A DNA stretch of 64,000 nucleotides from NCBI RefSeq assembly GCF_001458775.1, contig NZ_CZPZ01000006.1, forward strand, positions 57,006 through 121,005, written 5' to 3'. Shown here piece by piece: positions 1 to 7,310 of this stretch. Made by a program: the position numbers and the translations under genes. How positions within the stretch are numbered: position 1 is the first letter of the stretch; every line of letters begins with the position of its first letter. The stretch is from Candidatus Nitrospira nitrificans (GTDB lineage Bacteria > Nitrospirota > Nitrospiria > Nitrospirales > Nitrospiraceae). The notes under the pieces are model-generated. The model did no database searches. It saw only the letters and a list, made by a program, of their open reading frames with translations, and was not told the DNA's origin.

Positions 1-1
1 T

Positions 2-337
2 GTCCACCAGCAGGTGGCTACCGGCCGATTTCCTTGCGGATGGGAAGTTGATGATGTCTGCCGTAATCCGATTCGAGCTGCAGGTTACGGCGACTTTTTC
101 ATTCATCGAACCGGCCACTCGATCGGGGAGGAAGTCCATGGTAATGGAGCCAATATCGACAACCTGGAAACTCAAGACGGTCGTCGACTCCTGCCGAGAA
201 CCTGCTTTTCTATCGAGCCGGGCATCTACCTGCCGGGAGAGTTTGGGATCAGGAGTGAGCTTGATGTCTATATATCGGATCGAGAAGCCGTGGTGCACGG
301 CCTCCCGCTTCAAACCGAAATTGTGTCTCTTCTCTGA
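2..337 (+). CDS. M24 family metallopeptidase (Xaa-Pro peptidase-like), C-terminal part
   Basis: The frame is open to the left edge, so only the last 111 codons are present. Seen: an HRTGHSIG segment with metal-ligand type histidine, then FSIEPGIY with a metal-binding glutamate, then a GIRSELD segment carrying the last glutamate. These are the ordered signatures of the pita-bread fold of M24 peptidases, which use two metal ions to release N-terminal residues, often before proline. The usual HExP after the first histidine block is replaced by HGNG, so substrate preference is unclear. The gene ends about 100 bp upstream of the tatA-like gene on the same strand. The family call is firm; the exact enzyme is not. 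Confidence 0.8.
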   Translation, partial: VHQQVATGRFPCGWEVDDVCRNPIRAAGYGDFFIHRTGHSIGEEVHGNGANIDNLETQDGRRLLPRTCFSIEPGIYLPGEFGIRSELDVYISDREAVVHGLPLQTEIVSLL

Positions 338-446
338 CGCTTCCGTTTGATCGTTCCGCTCCAGCCCTTTCTTGACACCATGTCCGAGGGGCGGCTAGAT
401 TCAGTCATCCCGCAAGGACAGTCTCCGGATCACTGCGAGGCCGTGC

Positions 447-1241
447 ATGTTCGGCACAATGGGTTTCTCAGAACTCATTCTCATTCTCGTCATCGTGCTG
501 ATCATTTTCGGCGCAGGTCGTCTGCCGCAGATCGGCGAGGGCGTCGGCAAAGCCTTGAAAGGTTTTCGAAAAGAAGTCACCGATGTGCCCCAACCCGCTT
601 CAGGTCAGGTCGAACAAGAAACCGGGCACCCACAGGCGATTCAGACTCCGACAAACATCGCGGCGACAGTTCCACCACCGGCCACGGGATCATCGCCGGC
701 AACGACGAGGCCACTAGCTCCCTATGCCCCTGGTCCAGAACTCACGCCCGGCACCACTGCTTCATTGCTCTACAACACAAGCCTTCAGACCCAGCGACCA
801 TCGGCCCCTTCCTCGAATCCAGCCTCGGCATCCGCCGCCGGCCCCGTGCTATCAATGGAGGAGCGGGCCGCAGCCCCCCCTCCGAGAGCTCACGCGTCGT
901 ATCCACCGTTACCGGCTGGTTCCGAGACAAAGCCGGCGGCCAAACGTCCTTCCGCCATTGTGAACAAAGAGGCGGTGGCCCGCGTACAGGCGCAACAGGC
1001 CGCGCTCAAAGCCACGCAATCAGCAGCGGTATCGCCCGATGACCTTCAGCATTTCGGTGAAGGCCTCGGAGAGGTCGTGCGAACGTTCCGGCAAGCCGTG
1101 ACGGATGTCCGCAACAGCGTCGACCCTCAAATGAATACGATTCAGGCCGAACTGGATGCGGCTAAAAAAGAAATTCAACAATCGATGGAAGCCGCTAAAG
1201 AATTACCCCCGCCGCAAGAAGATCCCCGGAAATCTGCGTGA
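447..1241 (+). CDS. tatA: TatA/TatB-like twin-arginine translocase subunit with a duplicated amphipathic helix
   Basis: The first 47 residues are a canonical TatA/E module: short N-terminus, hydrophobic helix at about residues 7-22, FGAGRLP hinge, and amphipathic helix at about 28-47. The protein is 264 aa, much longer than a usual 60-90 aa TatA. The extra part is a proline/alanine/serine-rich linker (about 48-195) followed by a second copy of the amphipathic helix at 202-221 (10 of 20 positions identical to 28-47, both ending VTDV), then a charged coiled-coil-like tail. It should form or regulate the Tat export channel at the inner membrane. A Tat-signal aminotransferase is encoded at 48-49 kb. 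GAGG lies upstream of the chosen ATG. It could equally be called TatB by length. Confidence 0.8.
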   Translation: MFGTMGFSELILILVIVLIIFGAGRLPQIGEGVGKALKGFRKEVTDVPQPASGQVEQETGHPQAIQTPTNIAATVPPPATGSSPATTRPLAPYAPGPELTPGTTASLLYNTSLQTQRPSAPSSNPASASAAGPVLSMEERAAAPPPRAHASYPPLPAGSETKPAAKRPSAIVNKEAVARVQAQQAALKATQSAAVSPDDLQHFGEGLGEVVRTFRQAVTDVRNSVDPQMNTIQAELDAAKKEIQQSMEAAKELPPPQEDPRKSA

Positions 1242-1603
1242 CCCTCATCAGAGCCTCCTCCTATTCGGTTGTTCTCATTTGGAGATGACTGATTCGGGTT
1301 TTCGTTTTTTCAGCCGGACCGCGGGTAATCGCGATCGTAGGCGTTACCGGGCTGCCCTTTCGGTCCGTCGCGGATTCAAATACTGTTCGCCGTGGACTCA
1401 CAGAATCCCGACCACACCTAGGCAAGTCCACGGCGATTCTCCCCCGAGAGCGAATGCCGCCTTAGAGGATCGTGGAGACGGCTGCGGTTCGCTGTATGTC
1501 AGGAGGAGGACTCACTCCAAGCCGGAGGAACCAGCACCGAACAGGTGATGGCCACGATGAGAACCACGAGTGGGGAATCTCACGTGCGCCCCTTCCTTTC
1601 ACC
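1242..1603. other. Intergenic stretch without a supported gene
   Basis: About 360 bp between the tatA-like gene and the convergent small exported protein. Open frames crossing it have no start signal and composition unlike their neighbours. A GTGGACT...AGTCCAC pair near 1391-1430 could form a weak stem; nothing else is recognisable. Confidence 0.5.
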
Positions 1604-1915
1604 TCAATTATCACGCTGCAACGTCGTCGTATGACCCTGGTCCGTCACATAAGCTTTGACCATGTCGCCCGGTCTTACCGTGTCCAACTTCGTACTCTTG
1701 TCGACATGAATCATATGCTCTTTCCCGTCGTTATCTTTAATGTAGTAGTACTCTCCCTTGATATTCATGAGCGTGCCCTTGATCGTATCCTTGGTCAGAC
1801 GCTCTTTGATGGTGGGAGTGGCTTCTTTCTCCGCCAGGGAATCTGCGGCGTAGGTCACGCCCAGTCCGAAGCTCAGTAGTCCAACCACACATATGGATAG
1901 TAATCCTGTTTTCAT
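1604..1915 (-). CDS. Small exported protein of unknown function
   Basis: 103 aa with a clear Sec signal peptide (MKTG start, hydrophobic core, cleavage near AYA/AD at about residue 24). The mature part carries a short beta-rich segment (TIKGTLMNIKGEYYYIKD...) ending in a conserved-looking VRPGDMVKAYV stretch. That is reminiscent of small OB-like periplasmic domains that bind ions or cell-wall ligands, but I do not recognise a named family. GGGAGGCC on the minus strand gives a good ribosome binding site before the ATG. It is monocistronic and separated from neighbours by untranslated DNA. Confidence 0.7.
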   Translation of the reverse strand: MKTGLLSICVVGLLSFGLGVTYAADSLAEKEATPTIKERLTKDTIKGTLMNIKGEYYYIKDNDGKEHMIHVDKSTKLDTVRPGDMVKAYVTDQGHTTTLQRDN

Positions 1916-2033
1916 ATGGCCTCCCTGTAGGTTTCACGTATCCTCGCATAAGCCAACCGTGTCGGGAGCTGGGAATACACCTTGGGTTGAGGTTCGCATC
2001 TGTGCCGGCAGCGCCACACGAGAAGGCGAGCCT

Positions 2034-2411
2034 TCATTGGGCACACCACGTCGGCGGCTGCGTGAGCGCGTCGCCCGCGACATTCGTAAATTTCGGCGTG
2101 AACAGAAACGAAAAGGGTGGAAAGATCCACCACAGTGTAGTTTCGTCAGATTGGACGATGCGAACCCGGTCGGCGCCCGCCTTTTTCGCTGCCTTGGTGA
2201 ACTCCTCCACCGTACCGTCGAGGCTGGCGTCCCCGATTAACGGCAGCACCACCCCAAAATGCAGGGCTACCTTTGTCAAATTGATATGCACTGGCGCTTC
2301 GGAGCCGTCGAAATTATGCAAACCGTTGAAGTTCGGCGCGGTACTGGTTAAGGCGCAGCCTGAGAGGAATAGCCCGCAGAGGAACACTGAGAATTTCATT
2401 GTATGAGGCAT
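2034..2411 (-). CDS. Putative lipoprotein of unknown function
   Basis: 125 aa. The N-terminus is a lipoprotein signal with lipobox LSGC, so Cys19 is the likely lipidated residue. The mature part ends with a hydrophobic WWIFPPFSFLF segment that may reach into the membrane. A GGAG about seven bases before the first ATG (MPHT) favours that start over the internal Met at residue 5. The middle (about residues 55-95) looks like a small alpha/beta domain in which a residue such as GADRVRIV sits, as in small outer-membrane stress lipoproteins. I cannot name the family. Confidence 0.65.
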   Translation of the reverse strand: MPHTMKFSVFLCGLFLSGCALTSTAPNFNGLHNFDGSEAPVHINLTKVALHFGVVLPLIGDASLDGTVEEFTKAAKKAGADRVRIVQSDETTLWWIFPPFSFLFTPKFTNVAGDALTQPPTWCAQ

Positions 2412-3179
2412 ATTGCACTCCTTTCATTTTGAATTATGGTGCCCGTTTTGTCCGAACGGTGGGACTAGCAAAAGCCAGCATGGCGTCGTGACAGAAAATT
2501 TAGTCAATGGCCGTGGTATGAGCGATAAGAACTCAGGCAATAGAACCGAATCGTTGCAGTAATAAGAAGGTGAGCTAGCGCTCCAGGCATACTTCAGACG
2601 ATTGAGCGTCAAAACATGCAATTCAGCCGCCGCCGAGGAGCGTTTAGCGGGAGATCAGGTTGTAGCCTTCCTTGGCGATTCGATCCATACGGATGTGGAG
2701 TAGCCCCTCTTCCTTTTCGGAATTGGTAGGTGTCGTTTGCAACTCGTTTACAGGTCTCGGAGTGGATTACGAGATCAGGCAGGCTGAACCGAGACTCAAA
2801 AGGCCTAATGTCGAGGCGGGCCTATATCAGAGAGGATTGCCGAAGTCATTGAAACAACCGGCAATCCTCCCAATCCTCGCATCGTCAGCAGTCCAGACTA
2901 CTTGTTTCGCTTTGTCTCTCCCTATTGATCTCTCCATGGCTATCCATCTCTAGTGCAAAACGCTTCACTGTCGGTCAGCAAGATCTCGGTCGCTGCCCTG
3001 TCGCATTCATCGCGAACGCCGCCGGCTAGGCGAATTCCTAATAGCCAAGTTTGGCAGTCCCTATCATTCTACTCAGGGGATAATAGATTGCAGTGAAATC
3101 GTGAGTCGGCGAGGAAAACCAGGGATAGGATCTTTATGTAACGTTGCATGCAGTTCACATAATCGCAAGGAGTAACCCG
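2412..3179. other. Intergenic stretch, possible gene remnant
   Basis: About 770 bp with no convincing gene. On the minus strand at roughly 2645-2755 there is an open stretch whose end reads HIRMDRIAKEGYNL before a stop. It looks like the C-terminal tail of a lost protein, but has no start codon and a stop just upstream. The rest has mixed composition and no structure I can assign. Confidence 0.35.
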
Positions 3180-3596
3180 ATGAAACATACATATTTCAAT
3201 ACGTGTTTGCTATGGACGGGTGTTTGGTTAGCCGCGCCTGTCTTTGCGTCAGCTGCGGGACTGCCGCACACCGGAGAGGGCTGGAGTATAGGAAGCCCCT
3301 TAATCCACAAAGTGCAGTCAACGTACTATGGTTCAACCGGTACACTCCGAGACAGACTAGCCGGGCCCGGGTTTGACGAGCCGAATCCGTCCGAAAAGAA
3401 CAAGGAGGTCCGCGAGGAGAAGTCCCAGGATGATCATGGGCTCACTCCATCTCCCGATATCTTTCCTAGCGTCCACGGCCACACGGGGAGAGACCGGAGT
3501 TCCTTAAGCGATCCAAGCGTCAGGGGCTTGAGTGAGATGGATCGTGGTGGATTTGCCCCGACTGGTTCCTATACGGGGACTGAGCGACGACCATAA
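3180..3596 (+). CDS. Small exported protein of unknown function
   Basis: 138 aa starting at the ATG that follows AAGGAG by about eight bases; an upstream in-frame ATG at 3144 has no such signal. Residues 1-26 form a Sec signal peptide ending VFASA. The mature chain is hydrophilic, rich in Gly, Ser, Asp and Pro, with no cysteine and no recognisable domain; it is likely disordered. The composition fits a periplasmic or outer-surface protein typical of lineage-specific genes. No neighbours on the same strand. Confidence 0.55.
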   Translation: MKHTYFNTCLLWTGVWLAAPVFASAAGLPHTGEGWSIGSPLIHKVQSTYYGSTGTLRDRLAGPGFDEPNPSEKNKEVREEKSQDDHGLTPSPDIFPSVHGHTGRDRSSLSDPSVRGLSEMDRGGFAPTGSYTGTERRP

Positions 3597-3656
3597 AACG
3601 ACAATTGCATACAGTCTCCCACGTACGCCGCCCGTCCTGGAACTTGAAGGACTTCA

Positions 3657-3740
3657 ATGGCACTTAACAAGTTCGTCAAAGAAGGCATGCTCACAGAGAC
3701 CAGAGGGAAAGATCGCTACATGATTTTACCTGGCGAATGA
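3657..3740 (+). pseudogene. Short winged-helix-like C-terminal fragment
   Basis: Twenty-seven codons reading FVKEGMLTETRGKDRYM before a stop. The pattern (hydrophobic helix, then EGxLxExxGKxRYxxL) resembles the wing of a winged-helix regulator or the C-terminal domain of Fic-type proteins. No ribosome binding site and nothing upstream in frame, so this is best seen as debris at the edge of the decayed mobile region. Low confidence. Confidence 0.3.
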
Positions 3741-3864
3741 AATCTTCGACATAATGAAAGCTGATCGTGCCACGTCCAGTTGCACCGCTTTCAGAATGCC
3801 CGCGAGCGGCTGGCTCTTTACACAAGAGAACCGCTTCAATCCACTCAAAAGGAACTGCTGTTTT

Positions 3865-4071
3865 CTAATCTACTCGCGAAAAGCGTGGGACGGAAATGCC
3901 TCCCTTATCGACGCTCTCCATAAACATGGCAAGCGGTCTTATCCAGAGACCTCGCTCACCATACAATGCCCGGTAAACGACAAACTCTGCCTCAGTTTCG
4001 GAATCCCGGGCGACTCCCAAAACTTCATAGTCCTGGCCTTTATGGTGACGGTAAACCCCTGGTGAGATCAT
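3865..4071 (-). CDS. DUF1653 domain protein
   Basis: 68 aa, the full length of the small DUF1653 family. Seen: GVYRHHKGQDYEVLGVA at the start, SET and VVYRALYGE in the middle, GLWIRP, MFMESV and a closing VPRF. These are the conserved blocks of the family, whose biochemical role is unknown. The gene sits between mobile-element debris and may itself be cargo. The start is the ATG at the family-typical position. Confidence 0.75.
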   Translation of the reverse strand: MISPGVYRHHKGQDYEVLGVARDSETEAEFVVYRALYGERGLWIRPLAMFMESVDKGGISVPRFSRVD

Positions 4072-4242
4072 GATCGCCTGTTCCTCGTCGTGTGGGCACC
4101 TGCAATGCTCACCTGACAGTTACCTGACAATCTAGCCTCGTGTTCCAATAGGCGGCGTCCTAATTCTGCCAATGACAGAGCTGGAATTCTTCTTTGATGA
4201 TCATGTCTTTTACTATCAGAACAAATGCCATTTGCGCCACTC

Positions 4243-4356
4243 CTAATAGTTTCCGCCGACGAGGAACGGTTTCCATAATAGAAAGTTCTGCGCAGCAGGC
4301 CGAACCCTGGCGATGTAGTCCTCCATGATCCCCTCAAGAAATCGGAAGCTTCCCAT
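4243..4356 (-). CDS. Possible 37-aa protein or fragment
   Basis: An open frame from an ATG to a TAG reading GIMEDYIARVRPAAQN then LLWKPFLVGGN. The regular amphipathic pattern looks protein-like rather than random, but no family is recognised and no clear ribosome binding site is seen. It ends next to the IS3 remnant, so it could be a gene cut by that insertion. Confidence 0.3.
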   Translation of the reverse strand: MGSFRFLEGIMEDYIARVRPAAQNFLLWKPFLVGGNY

Positions 4357-4377
4357 GTTTTTGTGTGCACAGGGGTT

Positions 4378-4981
4378 CTACCCTGTTTCCACGGACACCT
4401 GAGTTAAGAGTTTCGCTGTTTGTTGCTGAAACGTCAGCCTCCGCCGCTGCCGGGGATTGTGCCAGCGCTCGATGTAGTCAAAGATATCCGCTCGTGCCTC
4501 GGCCCTGGTCTGATACTGCCGTCGGTTCACGCGCTCGCGTTTGAGCACCCCAAAGAAACTCTCGGCCGCCGCATTATCGGCACAACTGCCGACGGCGCTC
4601 ATGCTGCACGTAATGTGATGCGCCGCCAAGAATTGCTGGTACTCGTCTGACGTAAACGGGCAGCCGCGATCGGAATGGAGAATGACCGGCGTCCGACCCG
4701 GTCGTTGCCACACAGCCGTCAACACCGCCCTGAACCACGAGGTGACAGTCCTGGCGTGGACTCATCGACCAGCCGACGACCACACCGGAATACAAATCCA
4801 GCACGATGCAGAGATCCAGCCAATGCTCGGCCGTGCGAACGTAGGTGATGTCGGTGACCCATTTGGTACTGAGAGCGGTAGCCGTGAAGTCGCGCTCCAA
4901 ATGGTTCTGCGTCCCGGCCGGCGGGAAACCAGAGGCCTTCCGCCGCCAGGGTCGGCACGGACGTTCGACGACATGATGCAA
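4378..4981 (-). pseudogene. IS3-family transposase (OrfB, rve integrase core), frameshifted and N-terminally truncated
   Basis: Two overlapping frames together give an IS3 OrfB. The N-terminal part contains WVTDITYV and DLYSGVVVGW, the first catalytic Asp region. The C-terminal part contains LHSDRGCPF (second Asp) and DNAAAESFFGVLK (catalytic Glu), then the usual RRRLTF tail. The frames join if one base is removed from the CCC run at 4728-4730. OrfA and the HTH_21 region are missing, and the sequence changes into integrase at about 4950-4965. The outer end near 4366-4395 has the GGACACCTG type terminal repeat, and the stop codon lies inside it. Not functional as read. Confidence 0.8.
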
Positions 4982-5556
4982 CGCTATCTTGTAGAACGCT
5001 CGCCCCTCAAAGCGCGCCCAAGAGCGGGATTCGGGACCAATCAGCTCTCAAGCATCTCCTGCCGATGTTTGGCCAGAGGGTGCTTGGCCACATGACGCCG
5101 AAGATGTTCGCAGAGTACAAGGTCCAACGGCGCCTGGAAGGAGCCGCTCCGGCAACCGTGAACAAGGAGCTCCAGCTGGTGCAGCATGCGTTTAATTTGG
5201 CGGTTCGCGAATGGGAATGGTGTCGTACCAATCCCATGCATCGGGTTGCCTTAGAGCAAGTCCGGAATGAAGTGGATCGTTGGCTCACGGTTGAGGAAGA
5301 GATGCATCTGATGGCGATCTCGTCGCCCTGGCTTCATGGCATCATCGTGTTCGCGCTCAATACAGGGATGCGCCAAGGTGAAATCCTGAACCTTCACTGG
5401 GAGCATGTCGATTTTAAGACAGGCAACATGACGCAACGCTATGCGCATCACTCGTCGGAAAGTCTTCGGGCCGGTCTCAGCGTGCTCGAAAAGCCATTCC
5501 GGATTGGCACAAATTTGACACAAGCAACCAGGATGAGGGAGGCAACGAGGGACTAA
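4961..5556 (+). pseudogene. Tyrosine recombinase (phage/island integrase), frameshifted and internally deleted
   Basis: The N-terminal SAM-like core begins FDDMMQRYLVERSP. A frame change follows near 5000-5030, after which DQSALKHLLP and the arm continue to REWEWCRTNP. The catalytic domain starts normally: NTGMRQGEILNLHWEHVDF holds the first catalytic Arg. It then jumps from DFKTG straight to MTQRYAHHSSES, which in intact relatives lies just after the catalytic Tyr region. The stretch with the second Arg and His box (HDLRHTFAT-like) is therefore deleted near 5420-5428. The 3' end lies 13 bp from the 3' end of tRNA-Lys, a classical attachment position. Confidence 0.8.
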
Positions 5557-5568
5557 CTCGTTGATTTA

Positions 5569-5644
5569 TGGTGAGCCGGCTGGGACTCGAACCCAGGGCC
5601 CTCGCCTTAAAAGGGCGATGCTCTACCGACTGAGCTACCGGCTC
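5569..5644 (-). tRNA. tRNA-Lys (anticodon TTT)
   Basis: A full cloverleaf: acceptor GAGCCGG/CCGGCTC, D stem GCTC/GAGC, anticodon stem TCGCC/GGCGA around loop CTTTTAA, T stem CTGGG/CCCAG with TTCGAGT, and an encoded ACCA end. The 5' end abuts a repeat copy (5648-5774) and the 3' end faces the integrase remnant. Confidence 0.97.
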
Positions 5645-5647
5645 ACG

Positions 5648-5774
5648 GCAGGATGTTGAAAATGGCCGCCAACTGTGTGTCTCGCATCGCTCAAACCCTG
5701 CGACGTACCAACGATTGTACGCCTCGGATGTTCGCGCGTTGCGGCCTTGTTGTCGGCCATTTTCAACATCCTGC
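5648..5774 (-). repeat. Dispersed terminal-inverted repeat, copy A
   Basis: A 127-bp element bounded by a perfect 21-bp inverted repeat (GCAGGATGTTGAAAATGGCC and one more base; 5648-5668 and 5754-5774). Read on the minus strand, its interior carries CAAGGCCGCAAC, GGCGTAC and GGTACGT in the same order as copies B and D. It ends three bases before the 5' end of tRNA-Lys. No coding potential. It could be a MITE-like element or a structured RNA leader. Confidence 0.8.
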
Positions 5775-5848
5775 AGCTCACATCAACTCACCAGTTCTAT
5801 TTTCTTGTCGGATGACGACGAAACAATCGAACTATCCTAACATTCCTG

Positions 5849-5871
5849 GATGACCGATGACCATTGACTAT
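5849..5871 (-). repeat. Heptanucleotide repeat at the purA 3' end
   Basis: Three in-register heptads on the plus strand (GATGACC GATGACC ATTGACT) run up to the purA stop codon. The same heptad class sits directly after the mdh stop codon at 21057-21084. Confidence 0.55.
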
Positions 5872-7188
5872 TCAGGAGCGTTTGGGGCGGCGGCGGGAGC
5901 AATCCAAGGGATTGCGCAGCATGATCGTTTCGGCGCGCTTGGACCCGGTCGAGATCATGTCGATTCGGCACTGTGCCAACTCTTCGATACGGGCGAGGTA
6001 GCGCTTGGCCTCCGCCGGAAGCTGCTTGTACGCGGTGGCCCCGGTTGTCGAGGCTGTCCAGCCTTTCATCCGTTGATAGACAGGCTCGCAGCCGGTCAAC
6101 ACGTCCAGATCGGCCGGCATATCTTTATAGATGGTGCTCCCATATCTGTAGCCGGTACAGAGCTTCAACTCCTTGCAACCGTCGAGTACATCCAGCTTGG
6201 TCAGAGCCAGTGACGTAAGCCCGTTTACCACTGTCGCATGGCGAACCACGACCGCATCAAACCAGCCGCATCGTCTGGCGCGCCCGGTGGTCGATCCGAA
6301 CTCCTTCCCTCGCTCCTGTATTCCACGGCCGACTTCGTCGGTCAGCTCAGTCGGAAACGGCCCGCTGCCCACCCTGGTGGAGTAGGCTTTTGCAATGCCC
6401 ATGACCGCGTCAATCATGGTCGGACCGACACCGGTCCCCGTGCAAGCCCCGCCGGCCGTGGCACTGGATGAGGTCACGTAAGGATACGTGCCGAAATCCA
6501 CATCCAGGCTCGTCCCCTGAGCGCCTTCGAACAAGACCGTCTTGTTCTTGGCTACCGCACGATTCAGTACGACCGTCGTGTCGGCGATGTGGCTCTTGAG
6601 CCGGTCGGCATACCCCATATATTGGGCGAAGACCTTCTCGACCTGAAAAGTCTCGACTTTGTAGAGTCGCTCCAAGAACCAGTTCATCTCGACAAGGTTT
6701 TCTTCGAGTTTTTTCTTGAACAGAGGAGGATTCAGCAGATCTCCCATGAGAACTCCGATCCGCGCCATCTTGTCGGCATACGAGGGGCCGATCCCACGTC
6801 CGGTCGTGCCGATTTTCCGTGACCCTTTGGACTGTTCCGACGCGCGGTCGATCGCTTTATGATACGGCAGAATCAGGTGTGCCCGCTGGCTGACGGCGAA
6901 GTTCTTGCCGATCGTGATGCCTTTAGTCTGGAGCAAATCCATCTCTTCGATCAGAGAACCAGGATCGACGACGACACCGTTGCCAATGACACAGGTCGTC
7001 CCTCGGTACAAAATTCCGGAGGGGATAAGATGGAAAATATAGGTCCCCCTCTCATTGATCACGGTATGCCCGGCGTTGGAGCCGCCTTGATAGCGGACGA
7101 CGATGTCAGCGCCCCGGGCTAAGATATCAACGATCTTGCCCTTACCCTCATCGCCCCATTGAGCGCCGATAATGACGAGATTGCCCAT
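5872..7188 (-). CDS. purA: Adenylosuccinate synthase
   Basis: 438 aa, the family's usual length. It joins IMP and aspartate with GTP hydrolysis in the first committed step from IMP to AMP in the cytosol. Seen: N-terminal GAQWGDEGKGK phosphate-binding loop with the catalytic Asp, GSNAGHT with the catalytic His, the GTTGRGIGPSY switch region, FEGAQGTSLD, and STTGRARRCGW in the IMP/aspartate-binding part. The ATG is the only one consistent with the conserved MGNLVIIG start. A promoter and a terminator-like hairpin lie directly upstream, which suggests control by premature termination. It is transcribed alone. Confidence 0.97.
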   Translation of the reverse strand: MGNLVIIGAQWGDEGKGKIVDILARGADIVVRYQGGSNAGHTVINERGTYIFHLIPSGILYRGTTCVIGNGVVVDPGSLIEEMDLLQTKGITIGKNFAVSQRAHLILPYHKAIDRASEQSKGSRKIGTTGRGIGPSYADKMARIGVLMGDLLNPPLFKKKLEENLVEMNWFLERLYKVETFQVEKVFAQYMGYADRLKSHIADTTVVLNRAVAKNKTVLFEGAQGTSLDVDFGTYPYVTSSSATAGGACTGTGVGPTMIDAVMGIAKAYSTRVGSGPFPTELTDEVGRGIQERGKEFGSTTGRARRCGWFDAVVVRHATVVNGLTSLALTKLDVLDGCKELKLCTGYRYGSTIYKDMPADLDVLTGCEPVYQRMKGWTASTTGATAYKQLPAEAKRYLARIEELAQCRIDMISTGSKRAETIMLRNPLDCSRRRPKRS

Positions 7189-7223
7189 AATTCAAGCTAC
7201 CTTCTGCTGGAATCAGCGCGAAA

Positions 7224-7257
7224 AAATGGCTCTGACCCGATTGGGAGATCAGAGCCA
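7224..7257 (-). terminator. Intrinsic terminator or attenuator in the purA leader
   Basis: On the minus strand an eight-base perfect stem GGCTCTGA/TCAGAGCC, extended by CCC/GGG inside the loop, is followed at once by ATTTTTT. It lies between the predicted purA promoter and the purA ATG (about 36 bp away), so it would stop purA transcripts near their start unless antagonised. Confidence 0.7.
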
Positions 7258-7266
7258 AGGGGCCTC

Positions 7267-7295
7267 ATGGTAGGTGCAGCCTATTCTTTTGTCAA
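7267..7295 (-). promoter_or_regulatory. Predicted purA promoter
   Basis: Minus-strand TTGACA (7290-7295), a 17-base spacer and TACCAT (7267-7272), close to a sigma-70 consensus. The insertion element's direct repeat begins two bases beyond the -35 box. Confidence 0.6.
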
Positions 7296-7310
7296 GATGA
7301 TCATTACGAC

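Noticed and set aside
347..1042. Long open frame overlapping the tatA-like gene
   Set aside because: It is a shifted reading of the tatA-like gene: Arg/His/Ser-rich with no domain and no ribosome binding site.
1156..1548. Open frame spanning the tatA end and the intergenic stretch
   Set aside because: Basic, low-complexity translation with no start signal; begins inside the tatA tail.
2672..2953. 93-codon frame in the 2.4-3.2 kb gap
   Set aside because: No ribosome binding site or recognisable motif, and the opposite strand has the more protein-like stretch.
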